NCBI RefSeq assembly: GCF_035503745.1
Contig: NZ_DATJTC010000025.1
Location: forward strand, 62,001 to 126,000
DNA: 64,000 nt
Reading direction: 5' to 3'
Source of the DNA: Dyella_B sp035503745
GTDB taxonomy: Bacteria > Pseudomonadota > Gammaproteobacteria > Xanthomonadales > Rhodanobacteraceae
Of the stretch, positions 17,747-25,605 are shown in pieces. A program made the position numbers and the translations under genes. The notes under the pieces were generated by a model. The model was not told where the DNA came from. It saw only the letters and a program-made list of their open reading frames with translations, and ran no database searches. The number at the start of each line of letters is the position of its first letter. Position 1 is the stretch's first letter.

Positions 17747-18756
17747 GCGGTGGCAACCTGGGTGAGGTCGCGGTCCTGCGCGTGGCGCTCAAGCAAGGCC
17801 ACCAGTCCGTGCAGCTCCGGATAACTGCGCGCAACGGACGCAACGTAGTGATAAACGCGCGGCACGTCGGCCAGATAGCCGGATTTGCCGTCCCGGTACC
17901 AGAGCCGGTAGAACTGCCCCAGCACGCGGATATGGCGATGCATGCCGGTGAGATCGAACCAGCGCAGGAAACGTTGCGGGCCGACGTTGTCGCCAAGGAT
18001 GCGCGCCTCCCGCAATCGCAACCGATACGATTCCACCCATGCGTGGACGCGATCGCGTGGCCAGGCGACGTAGGCGTCGCGCAGCAGCGAAGCGAGGTCG
18101 TAGGTGATCGGCCCGGCCAGCGCGCCCTGGAAATCGATGATGCCGGGGTTGTTGTCCTCAACGATCAACAGATTGCGGCTGTGGAAATCGCGATGTACGA
18201 AGCAGCGCGGCTGCTCCAGCATGTTTGCCAGCAGCACCTCGAACGCGGCGTCGAGTATCTGTTGCTCGGCGTGGTCGGGCGTGTGCTTCAGATGCCGGCC
18301 GAGAAACCATTCCGGCATCACCTCCAGCCCACGCATCACCACGCCCTGGTCGAACGGCGGCAGATCGGCGTAATCCATGCGGCTCTGGATGCGCAGCAAG
18401 GCGTTCATGGCGTCGCCGTAGAGCGCATCGGCATTGGTGTCGTTCAAGCTCGACAGATACAGGCGCGAACCAAGATCCTCGATAAGCAGGAAGCCTTGCT
18501 CCAGATCGGTCTTGTACACCGCCGGAACATGCAGGCCGGCGGCACGAAGGCGCTCGCCGATCGCCAGCCATGGGCGCGGATCTTCCTGCGTGGGAGGCGA
18601 ATCCATCACGATCCAGCTGCGGCCTTCGTGATACGTGCGCCAGTAGCTGCGGAAGCTTGCGTCGGCCGACGCCGGCGCCAGCGTCAGTGCAGGGTCGCCA
18701 AGGGCGGTGCGGGTCCAGGTGAGGCGGGCGGTGGCGCGATCGTGCGTGCTTTGCAT
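17743..18756 (-). CDS. amgK: N-acetylmuramate/N-acetylglucosamine kinase AmgK
   Basis: A 337-residue aminoglycoside-phosphotransferase-fold kinase. The catalytic HRDFHSRNLL loop and the metal-binding IDFQGA motif are both present. AmgK phosphorylates the anomeric carbon of MurNAc and GlcNAc released from turned-over peptidoglycan, feeding MurU; this route underlies intrinsic fosfomycin tolerance in pseudomonads. I chose the ATG at 18756; a TTG nine codons earlier (18783) is also in frame. The gene overlaps murU by ATGA. Confidence 0.87.
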   Translation of the reverse strand: MQSTHDRATARLTWTRTALGDPALTLAPASADASFRSYWRTYHEGRSWIVMDSPPTQEDPRPWLAIGERLRAAGLHVPAVYKTDLEQGFLLIEDLGSRLYLSSLNDTNADALYGDAMNALLRIQSRMDYADLPPFDQGVVMRGLEVMPEWFLGRHLKHTPDHAEQQILDAAFEVLLANMLEQPRCFVHRDFHSRNLLIVEDNNPGIIDFQGALAGPITYDLASLLRDAYVAWPRDRVHAWVESYRLRLREARILGDNVGPQRFLRWFDLTGMHRHIRVLGQFYRLWYRDGKSGYLADVPRVYHYVASVARSYPELHGLVALLERHAQDRDLTQVATA

Positions 18757-18827
18757 GGAGGCATTCGTTGCGGAAACACGCAAAGCTTAGAGCCTGTGCC
18801 TGCCAAACGCATGGTTGTGCAGCATCA

Positions 18828-19080
18828 TGCGCTCTCCCCTACGTGCATTAGGGGATGGTTGGGTGAAGTGAAGCCCATCAACCTCGCGGCAAGCCCGAGC
18901 CACCCCTCCCAACCTCCCCCTGCAAAGCAGGGGGAGGGGTGAAAGGCAGAGCATCATGAAAAGTTGCACGCACGATGCTCCCTCCCCTACGTGCAGTAGG
19001 GGAGGGCTGGGGTGGGGTGAAGCCATCAACCTCGCGGCAAGCCCGAGCTACCCATTCCCACTCCCCAGCAAAGCAAGAGG
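18828..19080. repeat. Two copies of a hairpin-rich intergenic repeat of about 120 bases
   Basis: Between amgK and amtB two diverged copies of one unit lie in direct orientation, at about 18831-18950 and 18977-19078. Each starts with a hairpin around TACGTGCA (stems 18835-18841 with 18849-18855, and 18980-18989 with 18997-19006). Each continues through a shared core, CATCAACCTCGCGGCAAGCC, to a C-rich tail. In copy one the tail forms a perfect 11-base-pair hairpin (18913-18923 with 18927-18937, loop AAA); in copy two the tail has decayed. The dyad structure resembles dispersed REP/MITE-like elements of Lysobacterales genomes. No coding potential is seen. Confidence 0.75.
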
Positions 19081-19099
19081 AGCGTCGAAAAGCGGCTTA

Positions 19100-20437
19100 T
19101 CAGGAGAGGTTGTAGGCACGTTCCTCATGTTCGGCGATATCCAGCCCGACCTGCTCCTGCTCCGGCTCCACGCGCAAGCCGACGATGAGGTTCACCAGCT
19201 TCAAGATGCCCCAGGTCAACAAGGCGCTCCACGCGATCGTGAAGCCCACGCCCTTGGCCTGGATCCACAGTTGCGCCAGCGGTTCGGTCACGTTGCCGAA
19301 ACCACCCAGCTTCGGCGCGGCGAACGGACCGGTCAGCAGCGCGCCGATGATGCCGGCGATGGCGTGCACGCCGAACACGTCGAGCGTGTCGTCATAACCC
19401 AGCTTGTGCTTGAGCCGCGTGGCGGAGAAGAAACACACCGCACCGGCCGCCAGGCCGATGATCAGAGCCCCGCCCGGTCCCGCCGTGCCCGCCGCCGGGG
19501 TGATCGCGACCAGCCCCGCCACGGCGCCGGAGGCCGCGCCCAGCACGCTGGCGCGCTTGTGCATGATCCATTCCACCGCGACCCAGCCGATTGTCGCGGC
19601 GGCGGTGGCGATCTGCGTGACCAGCATCGCCATGCCGGCATTGCCGTTGGCGGCCACCGCCGAACCCGCATTGAAACCGAACCAGCCCAGCCACAGCATG
19701 CTTGCGCCAATCACCGTATAACCGAGGTTGTGCGGCGGCATATGCGTATGCGGATAGCCCCGCCGTTTGCCGGCAACCAGGCACGCGACGAGGCCGGCGA
19801 TGCCCGCGTTGATGTGCACTACCGTACCGCCGGCGAAATCGAGCACGCCCAGGTCGCCCAACAGCGAGCCCGGGCCGCTCCACACCATGTGTGCGATCGG
19901 CAGATAGACGAAGGTCAGCCACAACCCGCTGAAAATCAGCATCGCGCTGAACTTCATGCGCTCGGCGAAAGCGCCGATGATCAGCGCCGGGGTGATGATG
20001 GCGAAGGTCAGCTGGAACATGACGTACACGCTTTCGGGCACCGTCTGGTACAGCGAATTGGGCGTGAGTCCGGCCAGCATCACGCGGTCGAAGCCACCGA
20101 TGATCGAATGCCAGTTAGTGACGCCTGCGTGCATGCCTTGCGTGCTGAACGCCATCGAGTAGCCGTAGACCATCCACAGCACCGTCACCAGCGACGTGAT
20201 GGCCAGGCATTGCATCATCACCGACAGCAGGTTTTTCGAACGCACCATGCCGCCGTAGAACAACGCGACACCGGGGATCGTCATCATCAGCACGAAGGCG
20301 CTGGCCACGATCATCCAGGCGGTGTCGCCGCTGTTGAGCGCGGGCGTGGGCGTGGCCTGGGCGAAGGCGGGCAGGGTGGTGGCCAGGCCAAGCACGAGCG
20401 TGGCGAGGCGGGCGGCAGTGCGGTGCGTGGTTGTCAT
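19100..20437 (-). CDS. amtB: Ammonium transporter
   Basis: A 445-residue ammonium channel made with a signal peptide (to about residue 26, LPAFAQA), followed by eleven hydrophobic segments. Family hallmarks include FYGGMVRSKNLLSVMMQ, the pore histidine in YLPIAHMVW and the second pore histidine in VHAIAGIIGALLTG. AmtB imports ammonium at low nitrogen and is blocked by the PII protein encoded just upstream. The ATG at 20437 has a purine-rich ribosome site; the earlier ATG in frame is inside the gap. It lies 34 bases after glnK in the same operon. Confidence 0.96.
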   Translation of the reverse strand: MTTTHRTAARLATLVLGLATTLPAFAQATPTPALNSGDTAWMIVASAFVLMMTIPGVALFYGGMVRSKNLLSVMMQCLAITSLVTVLWMVYGYSMAFSTQGMHAGVTNWHSIIGGFDRVMLAGLTPNSLYQTVPESVYVMFQLTFAIITPALIIGAFAERMKFSAMLIFSGLWLTFVYLPIAHMVWSGPGSLLGDLGVLDFAGGTVVHINAGIAGLVACLVAGKRRGYPHTHMPPHNLGYTVIGASMLWLGWFGFNAGSAVAANGNAGMAMLVTQIATAAATIGWVAVEWIMHKRASVLGAASGAVAGLVAITPAAGTAGPGGALIIGLAAGAVCFFSATRLKHKLGYDDTLDVFGVHAIAGIIGALLTGPFAAPKLGGFGNVTEPLAQLWIQAKGVGFTIAWSALLTWGILKLVNLIVGLRVEPEQEQVGLDIAEHEERAYNLS

Positions 20438-20471
20438 GCGACGTTCCCTTCCCCTTTCAACGGTTCTCCCC

Positions 20472-20810
20472 TCAAAGCGCATCGGCGTCCACCTCCTGCG
20501 TGCGGATACGGATCACCTGTTCCAAGTCGTTTACGAAAATCTTGCCGTCGCCGACCTTGCCCGTGCGGGCGGCGCGGGTGATGGCTTCGATGGCGATGTC
20601 GGCCTGGTCGTCCGCCACCGCGATTTCGACCTTCAGCTTGGGCAGGAAATCGACCACGTACTCGGCGCCGCGATACAGCTCGGTATGGCCGCGCTGGCGG
20701 CCGAAGCCCTTGACCTCGGTGACGGTCATGCCCTGCACCCCGGCCTCGCCGAGGGCTTCGCGGACGTCGTCCAGCGTAAAGGGCTTGATGATCGCGGTAA
20801 TCCACTTCAT
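20472..20810 (-). CDS. glnK: Nitrogen regulatory protein P-II (GlnK type)
   Basis: A 112-residue PII signalling protein. The T-loop GHTELYRGAEYVVDFLPK carries the uridylylation site Tyr51. The B-loop TGKVGDGKIF and C-terminal RIRTQE are typical. PII trimers sense 2-oxoglutarate and ATP/ADP and bind AmtB. Linkage to amtB and the sigma-54 promoter upstream identify it as GlnK rather than GlnB. The ATG at 20810 gives the standard start MKWITAIIKP. Confidence 0.96.
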   Translation of the reverse strand: MKWITAIIKPFTLDDVREALGEAGVQGMTVTEVKGFGRQRGHTELYRGAEYVVDFLPKLKVEIAVADDQADIAIEAITRAARTGKVGDGKIFVNDLEQVIRIRTQEVDADAL

Positions 20811-20847
20811 GCGTACAGGCTCCCCATGGACGGCTTTGTTGCGGTAC

Positions 20848-20863
20848 AGCAGAATACGTGCCA
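20848..20863 (-). promoter_or_regulatory. Sigma-54 promoter of glnK-amtB
   Basis: On the minus strand the sequence TGGCACG, four bases, CTGCT matches the -24/-12 consensus TGGCACG-N4-TTGCT with one mismatch and the obligatory GG-N10-GC spacing. The -24 element is 20857-20863 and the -12 element 20848-20852. Transcription would start about 27 bases before the glnK ATG. Nitrogen-controlled sigma-54 transcription of glnK-amtB is well established in proteobacteria. Confidence 0.82.
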
Positions 20864-20962
20864 GCGCGGGGACAGTCCCGGCAAAGCGCGCCAGCAAGCC
20901 ATTGGCGGCCACCCGTGCGGACGCCTGTGCGGTCCGGCGGTGCTTATCTTGGTGCAATCGAT

Positions 20963-20979
20963 GTACCGAATTGGTGCAA
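20963..20979. promoter_or_regulatory. NtrC-like enhancer box
   Basis: TGTACCGAATTGGTGCA is an imperfect inverted repeat close to the NtrC consensus TGCACC-N5-GGTGCA. It lies about 100 bases upstream of the sigma-54 promoter. A further half-site, TTGGTGCAAT, occurs at 20949-20958, in direct repeat with 20971-20980 (22 bases apart, two helical turns). Confidence 0.65.
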
Positions 20980-21028
20980 TTGACCGCACATGCAAACGCC
21001 GGCCGGATTGACCATCGCGCCCGCAATC

Positions 21029-21045
21029 TGTACCATTTTGGTCTG
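21029..21045. promoter_or_regulatory. Second NtrC-like box or SufR operator
   Basis: TGTACCATTTTGGTCTG again shows the ACC-N5-GGT dyad. It could be a second NtrC enhancer site for glnK. It also lies 22 to 38 bases before the sufR start, where an autoregulatory operator for the Rrf2 protein would be expected. The sequence alone does not decide. Confidence 0.45.
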
Positions 21046-21066
21046 AATTAACGCGGTGCCTCCCCC

Positions 21067-21528
21067 ATGTTCCGTGTCAGCCGCTTGACCGATTACGCCA
21101 CGGTGGTGATGACCTGCATCGCCGCGCACCCCGATGCCGTGCTCAGCACGGCCGACATCGCCGAGCAGGCACATCTGGAACTGCCTACGGTCAGCAAGTT
21201 GCTCAAGTCGCTGGGGCATGCCGGGCTGGTGGATTCGTTCCGCGGCGTCAACGGCGGTTATCGCCTGGCGCGCCCGGCGCAGGACATCAGCGTGGCCGAG
21301 ATCGTGGAGGCGATGGAGGGGCCGCTGGGCATGACCGAATGCAGCTTGAGCGAAGGCCATTGCGAACGCCAGCAGCAGTGCGGCGTGCGCGGCAGCTGGC
21401 AACGCATCAACAACGTCTTGGACAACGCTTTGCGCTCGATGAGCCTGGCCGACATGCTGCGCCCCGCCGCGCACGCACCCGTGGCCACCGTCGCGCTTAC
21501 CGAATTGAAAGGCAGGACCGCACCATGA
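21067..21528 (+). CDS. sufR: SUF system Fe-S cluster regulator, Rrf2 family
   Basis: A 153-residue winged-helix regulator of the Rrf2/IscR family. The DNA-binding part includes LSTADIAEQAHLELPTVSKLL and the wing SFRGVNGGYRLARP. Three cysteines, at 92, 99 and 105 with His98 nearby, form the expected [2Fe-2S] binding cluster. It is the type that heads suf operons in this group and represses them when cluster supply is sufficient. Its stop overlaps the sufB start (ATGA), so regulator and operon are co-translated, implying autoregulation. Confidence 0.92.
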   Translation: MFRVSRLTDYATVVMTCIAAHPDAVLSTADIAEQAHLELPTVSKLLKSLGHAGLVDSFRGVNGGYRLARPAQDISVAEIVEAMEGPLGMTECSLSEGHCERQQQCGVRGSWQRINNVLDNALRSMSLADMLRPAAHAPVATVALTELKGRTAP

Positions 21529-22991
21529 CCATCGAAAACGATAGCCCCGCCGTGCTGCGCGACAACGCCGAAGTCGCCGCCGCGCTCGGCCGTCGCTACG
21601 ACGCCGGTTTCGTCACCGAAATCGAAACGCACAGCCTGCCGCCGGGGTTGTCCGAAGACATCGTGTGCCAGCTTTCCGCGCTCAAGGGCGAGCCGCAGTG
21701 GATGACCCAATGGCGGCTGAAAGCCTATCGCCACTGGCTCACCATGCCGGCGCCGCACTGGGCCAAGCTCAACATCGGGCCGATCGATTTCCAGGCGATC
21801 AGCTACTACGCCTCGCCGAAAAATCGCCCCAAATCGCTCGACGAAGTCGATCCGAAACTGCTGGAAACCTACGACAAGCTCGGCGTGCCGCTGCACGAGC
21901 GCGCCAAGCTGGCCGGCGTTGCGGTCGATGCGGTGTTCGATTCAGTCTCGGTGGGCACCACCTTCCGCAAGGAGCTGGCCGACGCGGGCGTGATCTTCTG
22001 CTCGATGAGCGAGGCCATCCGCGAATACCCCGAGCTGGTGCAAACCTACCTCGGCAGCGTGGTGCCGGTGGGCGACAACTACTTTGCCGCGCTGAATTCG
22101 GCGGTGTTTTCCGACGGTTCGTTCGTGTTCATTCCCAAGGGCGTGCGCTGCCCGATGGAGCTGTCCACCTACTTCCGCATCAATGCCGGCCACACCGGAC
22201 AGTTCGAACGCACGCTGATCATCGCCGAAGACGGCGCCTACGTGTCCTACCTCGAAGGCTGCACCGCGCCGATGCGCGATGAGAACCAGCTGCACGCGGC
22301 CGTGGTGGAGCTGGTCGCGCTGGAAAAAGCGCAGATCAAGTATTCGACCGTGCAGAACTGGTATCCGGGCGACGAGGAAGGCCGCGGCGGCATCTACAAC
22401 TTCGTTACCAAGCGCGGCGATTGCCGCGGCGACGATGCGAAAATTTCCTGGACGCAGGTGGAAACCGGTTCGGCCATCACCTGGAAATACCCCAGCTGCG
22501 TGCTGCGCGGCGATCGTTCGGTGGGCGAGTTCTATTCCGTGGCGCTGACCCACCATCGCCAGCAGGCCGATACCGGCACCAAGATGATCCACATCGGCAA
22601 GGGCACCAAATCCAAGATCGTGTCCAAGGGCATCAGTGCCGGCCGCAGCTCCAACAGTTATCGCGGCCTGGTAAAAGTGGAGAAGGGCGCCGAAGGTGCG
22701 CGCAACTACACGCAGTGCGATTCGCTGTTGATCGGCAAGAAGTGCGGCGCGCACACCTTTCCCTACATGGAAGTGAAAAACCCCAGCGCCATCGTCGAGC
22801 ACGAGGCGACCACCTCCAAGATCTCCGACGACCAGCTGTTCTACTGCCGCGCCCGCGGCATTGGCGAAGAAGACGCCGTGTCGATGATCGTCGACGGTTT
22901 CTGCAAGCAGGTGTTCCGCGAGCTGCCGATGGAATTTGCGGTCGAGGCGAAGAAGCTGCTCGAAATCTCGCTGGAAGGGGCGGTGGGATGA
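21525..22991 (+). CDS. sufB: Fe-S cluster assembly scaffold SufB
   Basis: The 488-residue SufB is the core scaffold of the SufBC2D complex, on which sulfur and iron are assembled into clusters. The family blocks include SDGSFVFIPKGVRCPMELST, SYLEGCTAPM, TVQNWYPGD, GGIYNFVTKRG and the C-terminal EHEATTSKISDDQLFYC with RGIGEEDA. The long beta-helical core is complete. The ATG at 21525 overlaps the sufR stop. Its own stop overlaps the ATG of the small LprI-like gene, which separates it from sufC, an arrangement I find unusual. Confidence 0.97.
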   Translation: MTIENDSPAVLRDNAEVAAALGRRYDAGFVTEIETHSLPPGLSEDIVCQLSALKGEPQWMTQWRLKAYRHWLTMPAPHWAKLNIGPIDFQAISYYASPKNRPKSLDEVDPKLLETYDKLGVPLHERAKLAGVAVDAVFDSVSVGTTFRKELADAGVIFCSMSEAIREYPELVQTYLGSVVPVGDNYFAALNSAVFSDGSFVFIPKGVRCPMELSTYFRINAGHTGQFERTLIIAEDGAYVSYLEGCTAPMRDENQLHAAVVELVALEKAQIKYSTVQNWYPGDEEGRGGIYNFVTKRGDCRGDDAKISWTQVETGSAITWKYPSCVLRGDRSVGEFYSVALTHHRQQADTGTKMIHIGKGTKSKIVSKGISAGRSSNSYRGLVKVEKGAEGARNYTQCDSLLIGKKCGAHTFPYMEVKNPSAIVEHEATTSKISDDQLFYCRARGIGEEDAVSMIVDGFCKQVFRELPMEFAVEAKKLLEISLEGAVG

Positions 22992-23470
22992 AAACCCTGT
23001 TGGCGGCATGCATGCTGCTGATCGCCTGTGCCGTGCAAGCGGACCAGCCGCCGTCCGATCAACAGATCGTGGACCGTTACTGCGCCAAGGCCGACACCCA
23101 GGCGGACATGAACCAGTGCGCGCAAGACGCGGTATCGGCGGCGGATAAGGAACTCAACGCGACCTATCAGGCCGTGCTCAAGAAATGGGCAGCTTATCCG
23201 GTCATGCTCGACAAGCTGCGGCAGTCGCAACGCCAGTGGCTGTCCTATCGCGATGCGGACCTCAAGGCGCGCTTTGCCATCGAAGACGGCGAGGGCGCCG
23301 AGCGCGGCACCGCTTATCCCGCTGCGTACGCATTTTATCAAGCAAGCCTGGAACGCGAGCGCACCGCTCGCCTGTGCGAATACCTGCGCGGCACGGCGTA
23401 TGGAGAGCGCGATTCGGCACCCTGCGCCGAGCTCGTCAAGCATCCTCTCATCGTACCGAACACTCATTGA
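22988..23470 (+). CDS. LprI/DUF1311-family secreted protein within the suf operon
   Basis: A 160-residue protein with a signal peptide (KTLLAACMLLIACAVQA, cleavage near residue 18). The mature part looks like the lysozyme-inhibitor LprI / DUF1311 domain: paired cysteines near 32 and 44, the helical KELNATYQAVLKK segment, LRQSQRQWLSYRDADL around residue 77-92, and ARLCEYL near 127-133. Proteins of this family are periplasmic and a few bind lysozyme; most have unknown roles. Its ATG overlaps the sufB stop by four bases, so it is translated with the cytosolic SUF machinery. A functional link to Fe-S assembly is not known. Confidence 0.85.
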   Translation: MKTLLAACMLLIACAVQADQPPSDQQIVDRYCAKADTQADMNQCAQDAVSAADKELNATYQAVLKKWAAYPVMLDKLRQSQRQWLSYRDADLKARFAIEDGEGAERGTAYPAAYAFYQASLERERTARLCEYLRGTAYGERDSAPCAELVKHPLIVPNTH

Positions 23471-23495
23471 CGTCCTTAAAGCCAAATCTATCGCC

Positions 23496-24269
23496 ATGCT
23501 GAAGATCGAAAACCTGCACGCCCGCGTCGAGGGCAAAGACATCCTCAAGGGGCTTTCGCTTACCGTGAAGCCGGGCGAAGTGCACGCCATCATGGGGCCC
23601 AATGGGGCCGGCAAGTCGACCCTGGGCAACGTGCTGTCCGGTCGCGACGGTTATGAAGTCACCGAAGGTTCGGTCGTCTTCGAAGGGCGCGATCTGCTGG
23701 CGCTGGAGCCGGAAGAGCGGGCCGCCGCCGGGGTGTTTCTCGCCTTCCAGTATCCGGTGGAAATTCCCGGCGTGAACAACACCTATTTCCTGCGTGCCGC
23801 GCTCAACGCACAGCGCAAGCAACGTAGCGAGGCAGAGCTGGATTCCATGCAGTTTCTCAAGCTGGTGCGCGAGAAGCTCAAGATCATGCAGATCTCCGAC
23901 GAGCTGCTGCATCGTGCCGTCAACGAGGGTTTCTCGGGCGGCGAAAAAAAGCGCAACGAAATTTTCCAGATGGCCGTGCTGGAACCGAAGCTGGCCATTC
24001 TGGACGAAACCGATTCGGGGCTGGACATCGATGCGCTCAAGCAGGTCGCGCAAGGCGTGAACGCGCTGCGTTCGCCTGAGCGCGCGTTCCTGGTGATTAC
24101 CCACTATCAGCGTCTGCTCGATTACATCGAGCCCGATTTCGTGCACGTGCTGGCGGATGGCCGCATTGTCGAAAGCGGCGACAAAACGCTGGCGCTGAAG
24201 CTGGAAGAACACGGTTATGCATGGGTCGCCGAGCGCGATCCGGCGCCGGCTGCCGGGGCACGTGCATGA
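23496..24269 (+). CDS. sufC: Fe-S cluster assembly ATPase SufC
   Basis: The 257-residue SufC is the ABC-type ATPase that drives conformational change of SufBD during cluster assembly; it is cytosolic and not a transporter. Walker A is GPNGAGKST near residue 34. The Q-loop is LAFQYPVEIPGV, the signature is the SufC-specific FSGGEKKRNEI, Walker B is LAILDETDSGLDIDAL, and the H-loop His is in VITHYQRLLDYI. I start at the ATG at 23496 because the frame upstream overlaps the LprI-like gene. The stop overlaps sufD (ATGA). Confidence 0.97.
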   Translation: MLKIENLHARVEGKDILKGLSLTVKPGEVHAIMGPNGAGKSTLGNVLSGRDGYEVTEGSVVFEGRDLLALEPEERAAAGVFLAFQYPVEIPGVNNTYFLRAALNAQRKQRSEAELDSMQFLKLVREKLKIMQISDELLHRAVNEGFSGGEKKRNEIFQMAVLEPKLAILDETDSGLDIDALKQVAQGVNALRSPERAFLVITHYQRLLDYIEPDFVHVLADGRIVESGDKTLALKLEEHGYAWVAERDPAPAAGARA

Positions 24270-25579
24270 GCCAGTCACCGGCTTCGCTACCCTTCATCGA
24301 AGGGCTGCGCGACGCGGCGAACCTGCGCCTGCCCGGTAGCGGGCACGCCTGGCTGGATGCCGCGCGGCGCGAAAACCTGGAAGCCTTCGTTGCCGCGGGG
24401 TTGCCCGATACCCGTGCCGAGGCATGGAAATACACGACGCTGCGTGCGCTCGGTCAACGCCGTTTCGCGTTGGGCGACGCCGCGGCCGCCAAGCACGCCG
24501 TCGATCCGCATACGCTGGTGTTGCCGGGCGTGGAAGGCCCGCGCCTGGTGTTCGTCAACGGCGTGTTCCGGGCCGATCTGTCACGCCTGGATGCATTGCC
24601 GGCGGGCCTCACCCTGCAGCCGTTGTCGCAAGTGTTGGAGCGTGATCCCGAACCGCTGCGCTTCGCGCTCAGCCGGCATTACCGCGAGACCGGCGACGTA
24701 TTCGCCCAGCTCAATGCGGCGATGGCGGGCGAGGGCGTGGTATTGCGCGTGGCGGCCGGCGCGCGCATCGGCAAGCCCGTGCAGTTGTGTTTCGTGGGCG
24801 CGCCCGCGCAGGGCGAGCTGGCCTGGCACGTGCGCAACGTGATCGAGCTGGGTGAAGGCGCGCAGCTCAACCTGGTCGAACATCACCTGGCCACCACCCA
24901 GAACAAGCACCTTGGCACGCTGGTCGGCGATATCGTCGTGCATGACGGTGCACAGCTGCAGCACGTGCTGCTGCAGAGCGCCGCCGAAGAGAGCACGCTG
25001 ATCCGCCGCAGCAGCCTGCGCCTGGGCGCCAAGTCGCAGGCGGCGCTGTATGCGCTGGAACTGGGCGGCGCGCTGGTACGCCACGATCTGCATGCGGAAC
25101 TTCGCGGCGACGGGGCACGCATCGATACGCGCGGCGTGTTCGTGTTGCGCGGACGCCAGCACGTGGATACGCAGCTTTCGATCCGGCACCAGGCCCTGGA
25201 CACCGCCTCCGAATCGGTGTGGCGCGGTGTCGCCGACGAACGCTCGCGCGGCGTGTTCCGCGGTGCGATCGTGGTGGCCGAGGGGGCCGATGGCAGCGAC
25301 GCCAGCCTCAGCAACAAAAACCTGCTGCTCTCGGCGCTGGCGGAGATCGATACCAAGCCGGAGCTTGAAATCTATGCCGATGAGGTGAAGGCCGCGCACG
25401 GCGCCACCGTCGGCCAGCTCGACGAGCGCGCGATGTTCTACCTGCGTTCGCGCGGCCTGCCGCAGGCCGAGGCACGGGCGCTGCTCACCGCCGCGTTCTG
25501 CCGCGCCGTGTTTGCGGCGCTGCCGAACGAAACCCTGCGCGATCACTTTTCCCATGCGCTGATCGCGCACCTGCCGTAA
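24266..25579 (+). CDS. sufD: Fe-S cluster assembly protein SufD
   Basis: The 437-residue SufD is the SufB paralogue in the SufBC2D complex and is needed for iron acquisition. The N-terminal region is divergent. The conserved C-terminal part contains RGVFRGAIVV, SNKNLLLSALAEIDTKPELEIYADEVKAAHGATVGQLDE and LRSRGL, with the histidine of the KAAHGA motif. The ATG at 24266 overlaps the sufC stop. sufS follows after 26 bases. Confidence 0.95.
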   Translation: MSQSPASLPFIEGLRDAANLRLPGSGHAWLDAARRENLEAFVAAGLPDTRAEAWKYTTLRALGQRRFALGDAAAAKHAVDPHTLVLPGVEGPRLVFVNGVFRADLSRLDALPAGLTLQPLSQVLERDPEPLRFALSRHYRETGDVFAQLNAAMAGEGVVLRVAAGARIGKPVQLCFVGAPAQGELAWHVRNVIELGEGAQLNLVEHHLATTQNKHLGTLVGDIVVHDGAQLQHVLLQSAAEESTLIRRSSLRLGAKSQAALYALELGGALVRHDLHAELRGDGARIDTRGVFVLRGRQHVDTQLSIRHQALDTASESVWRGVADERSRGVFRGAIVVAEGADGSDASLSNKNLLLSALAEIDTKPELEIYADEVKAAHGATVGQLDERAMFYLRSRGLPQAEARALLTAAFCRAVFAALPNETLRDHFSHALIAHLP

Positions 25580-25605
25580 CACACCTGTCATCCAGACGGT
25601 CCGCC

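Noticed and set aside
18828..19080. CRISPR array
   Set aside because: Only two diverged units of about 120 bases, no short regular repeat and spacer pattern, and no cas gene.
23253..23495. Longer SufC starting inside the LprI-like gene
   Set aside because: The N-terminal extension is out-of-frame reading of the upstream gene; SufC proteins begin at the MLKIENL position.
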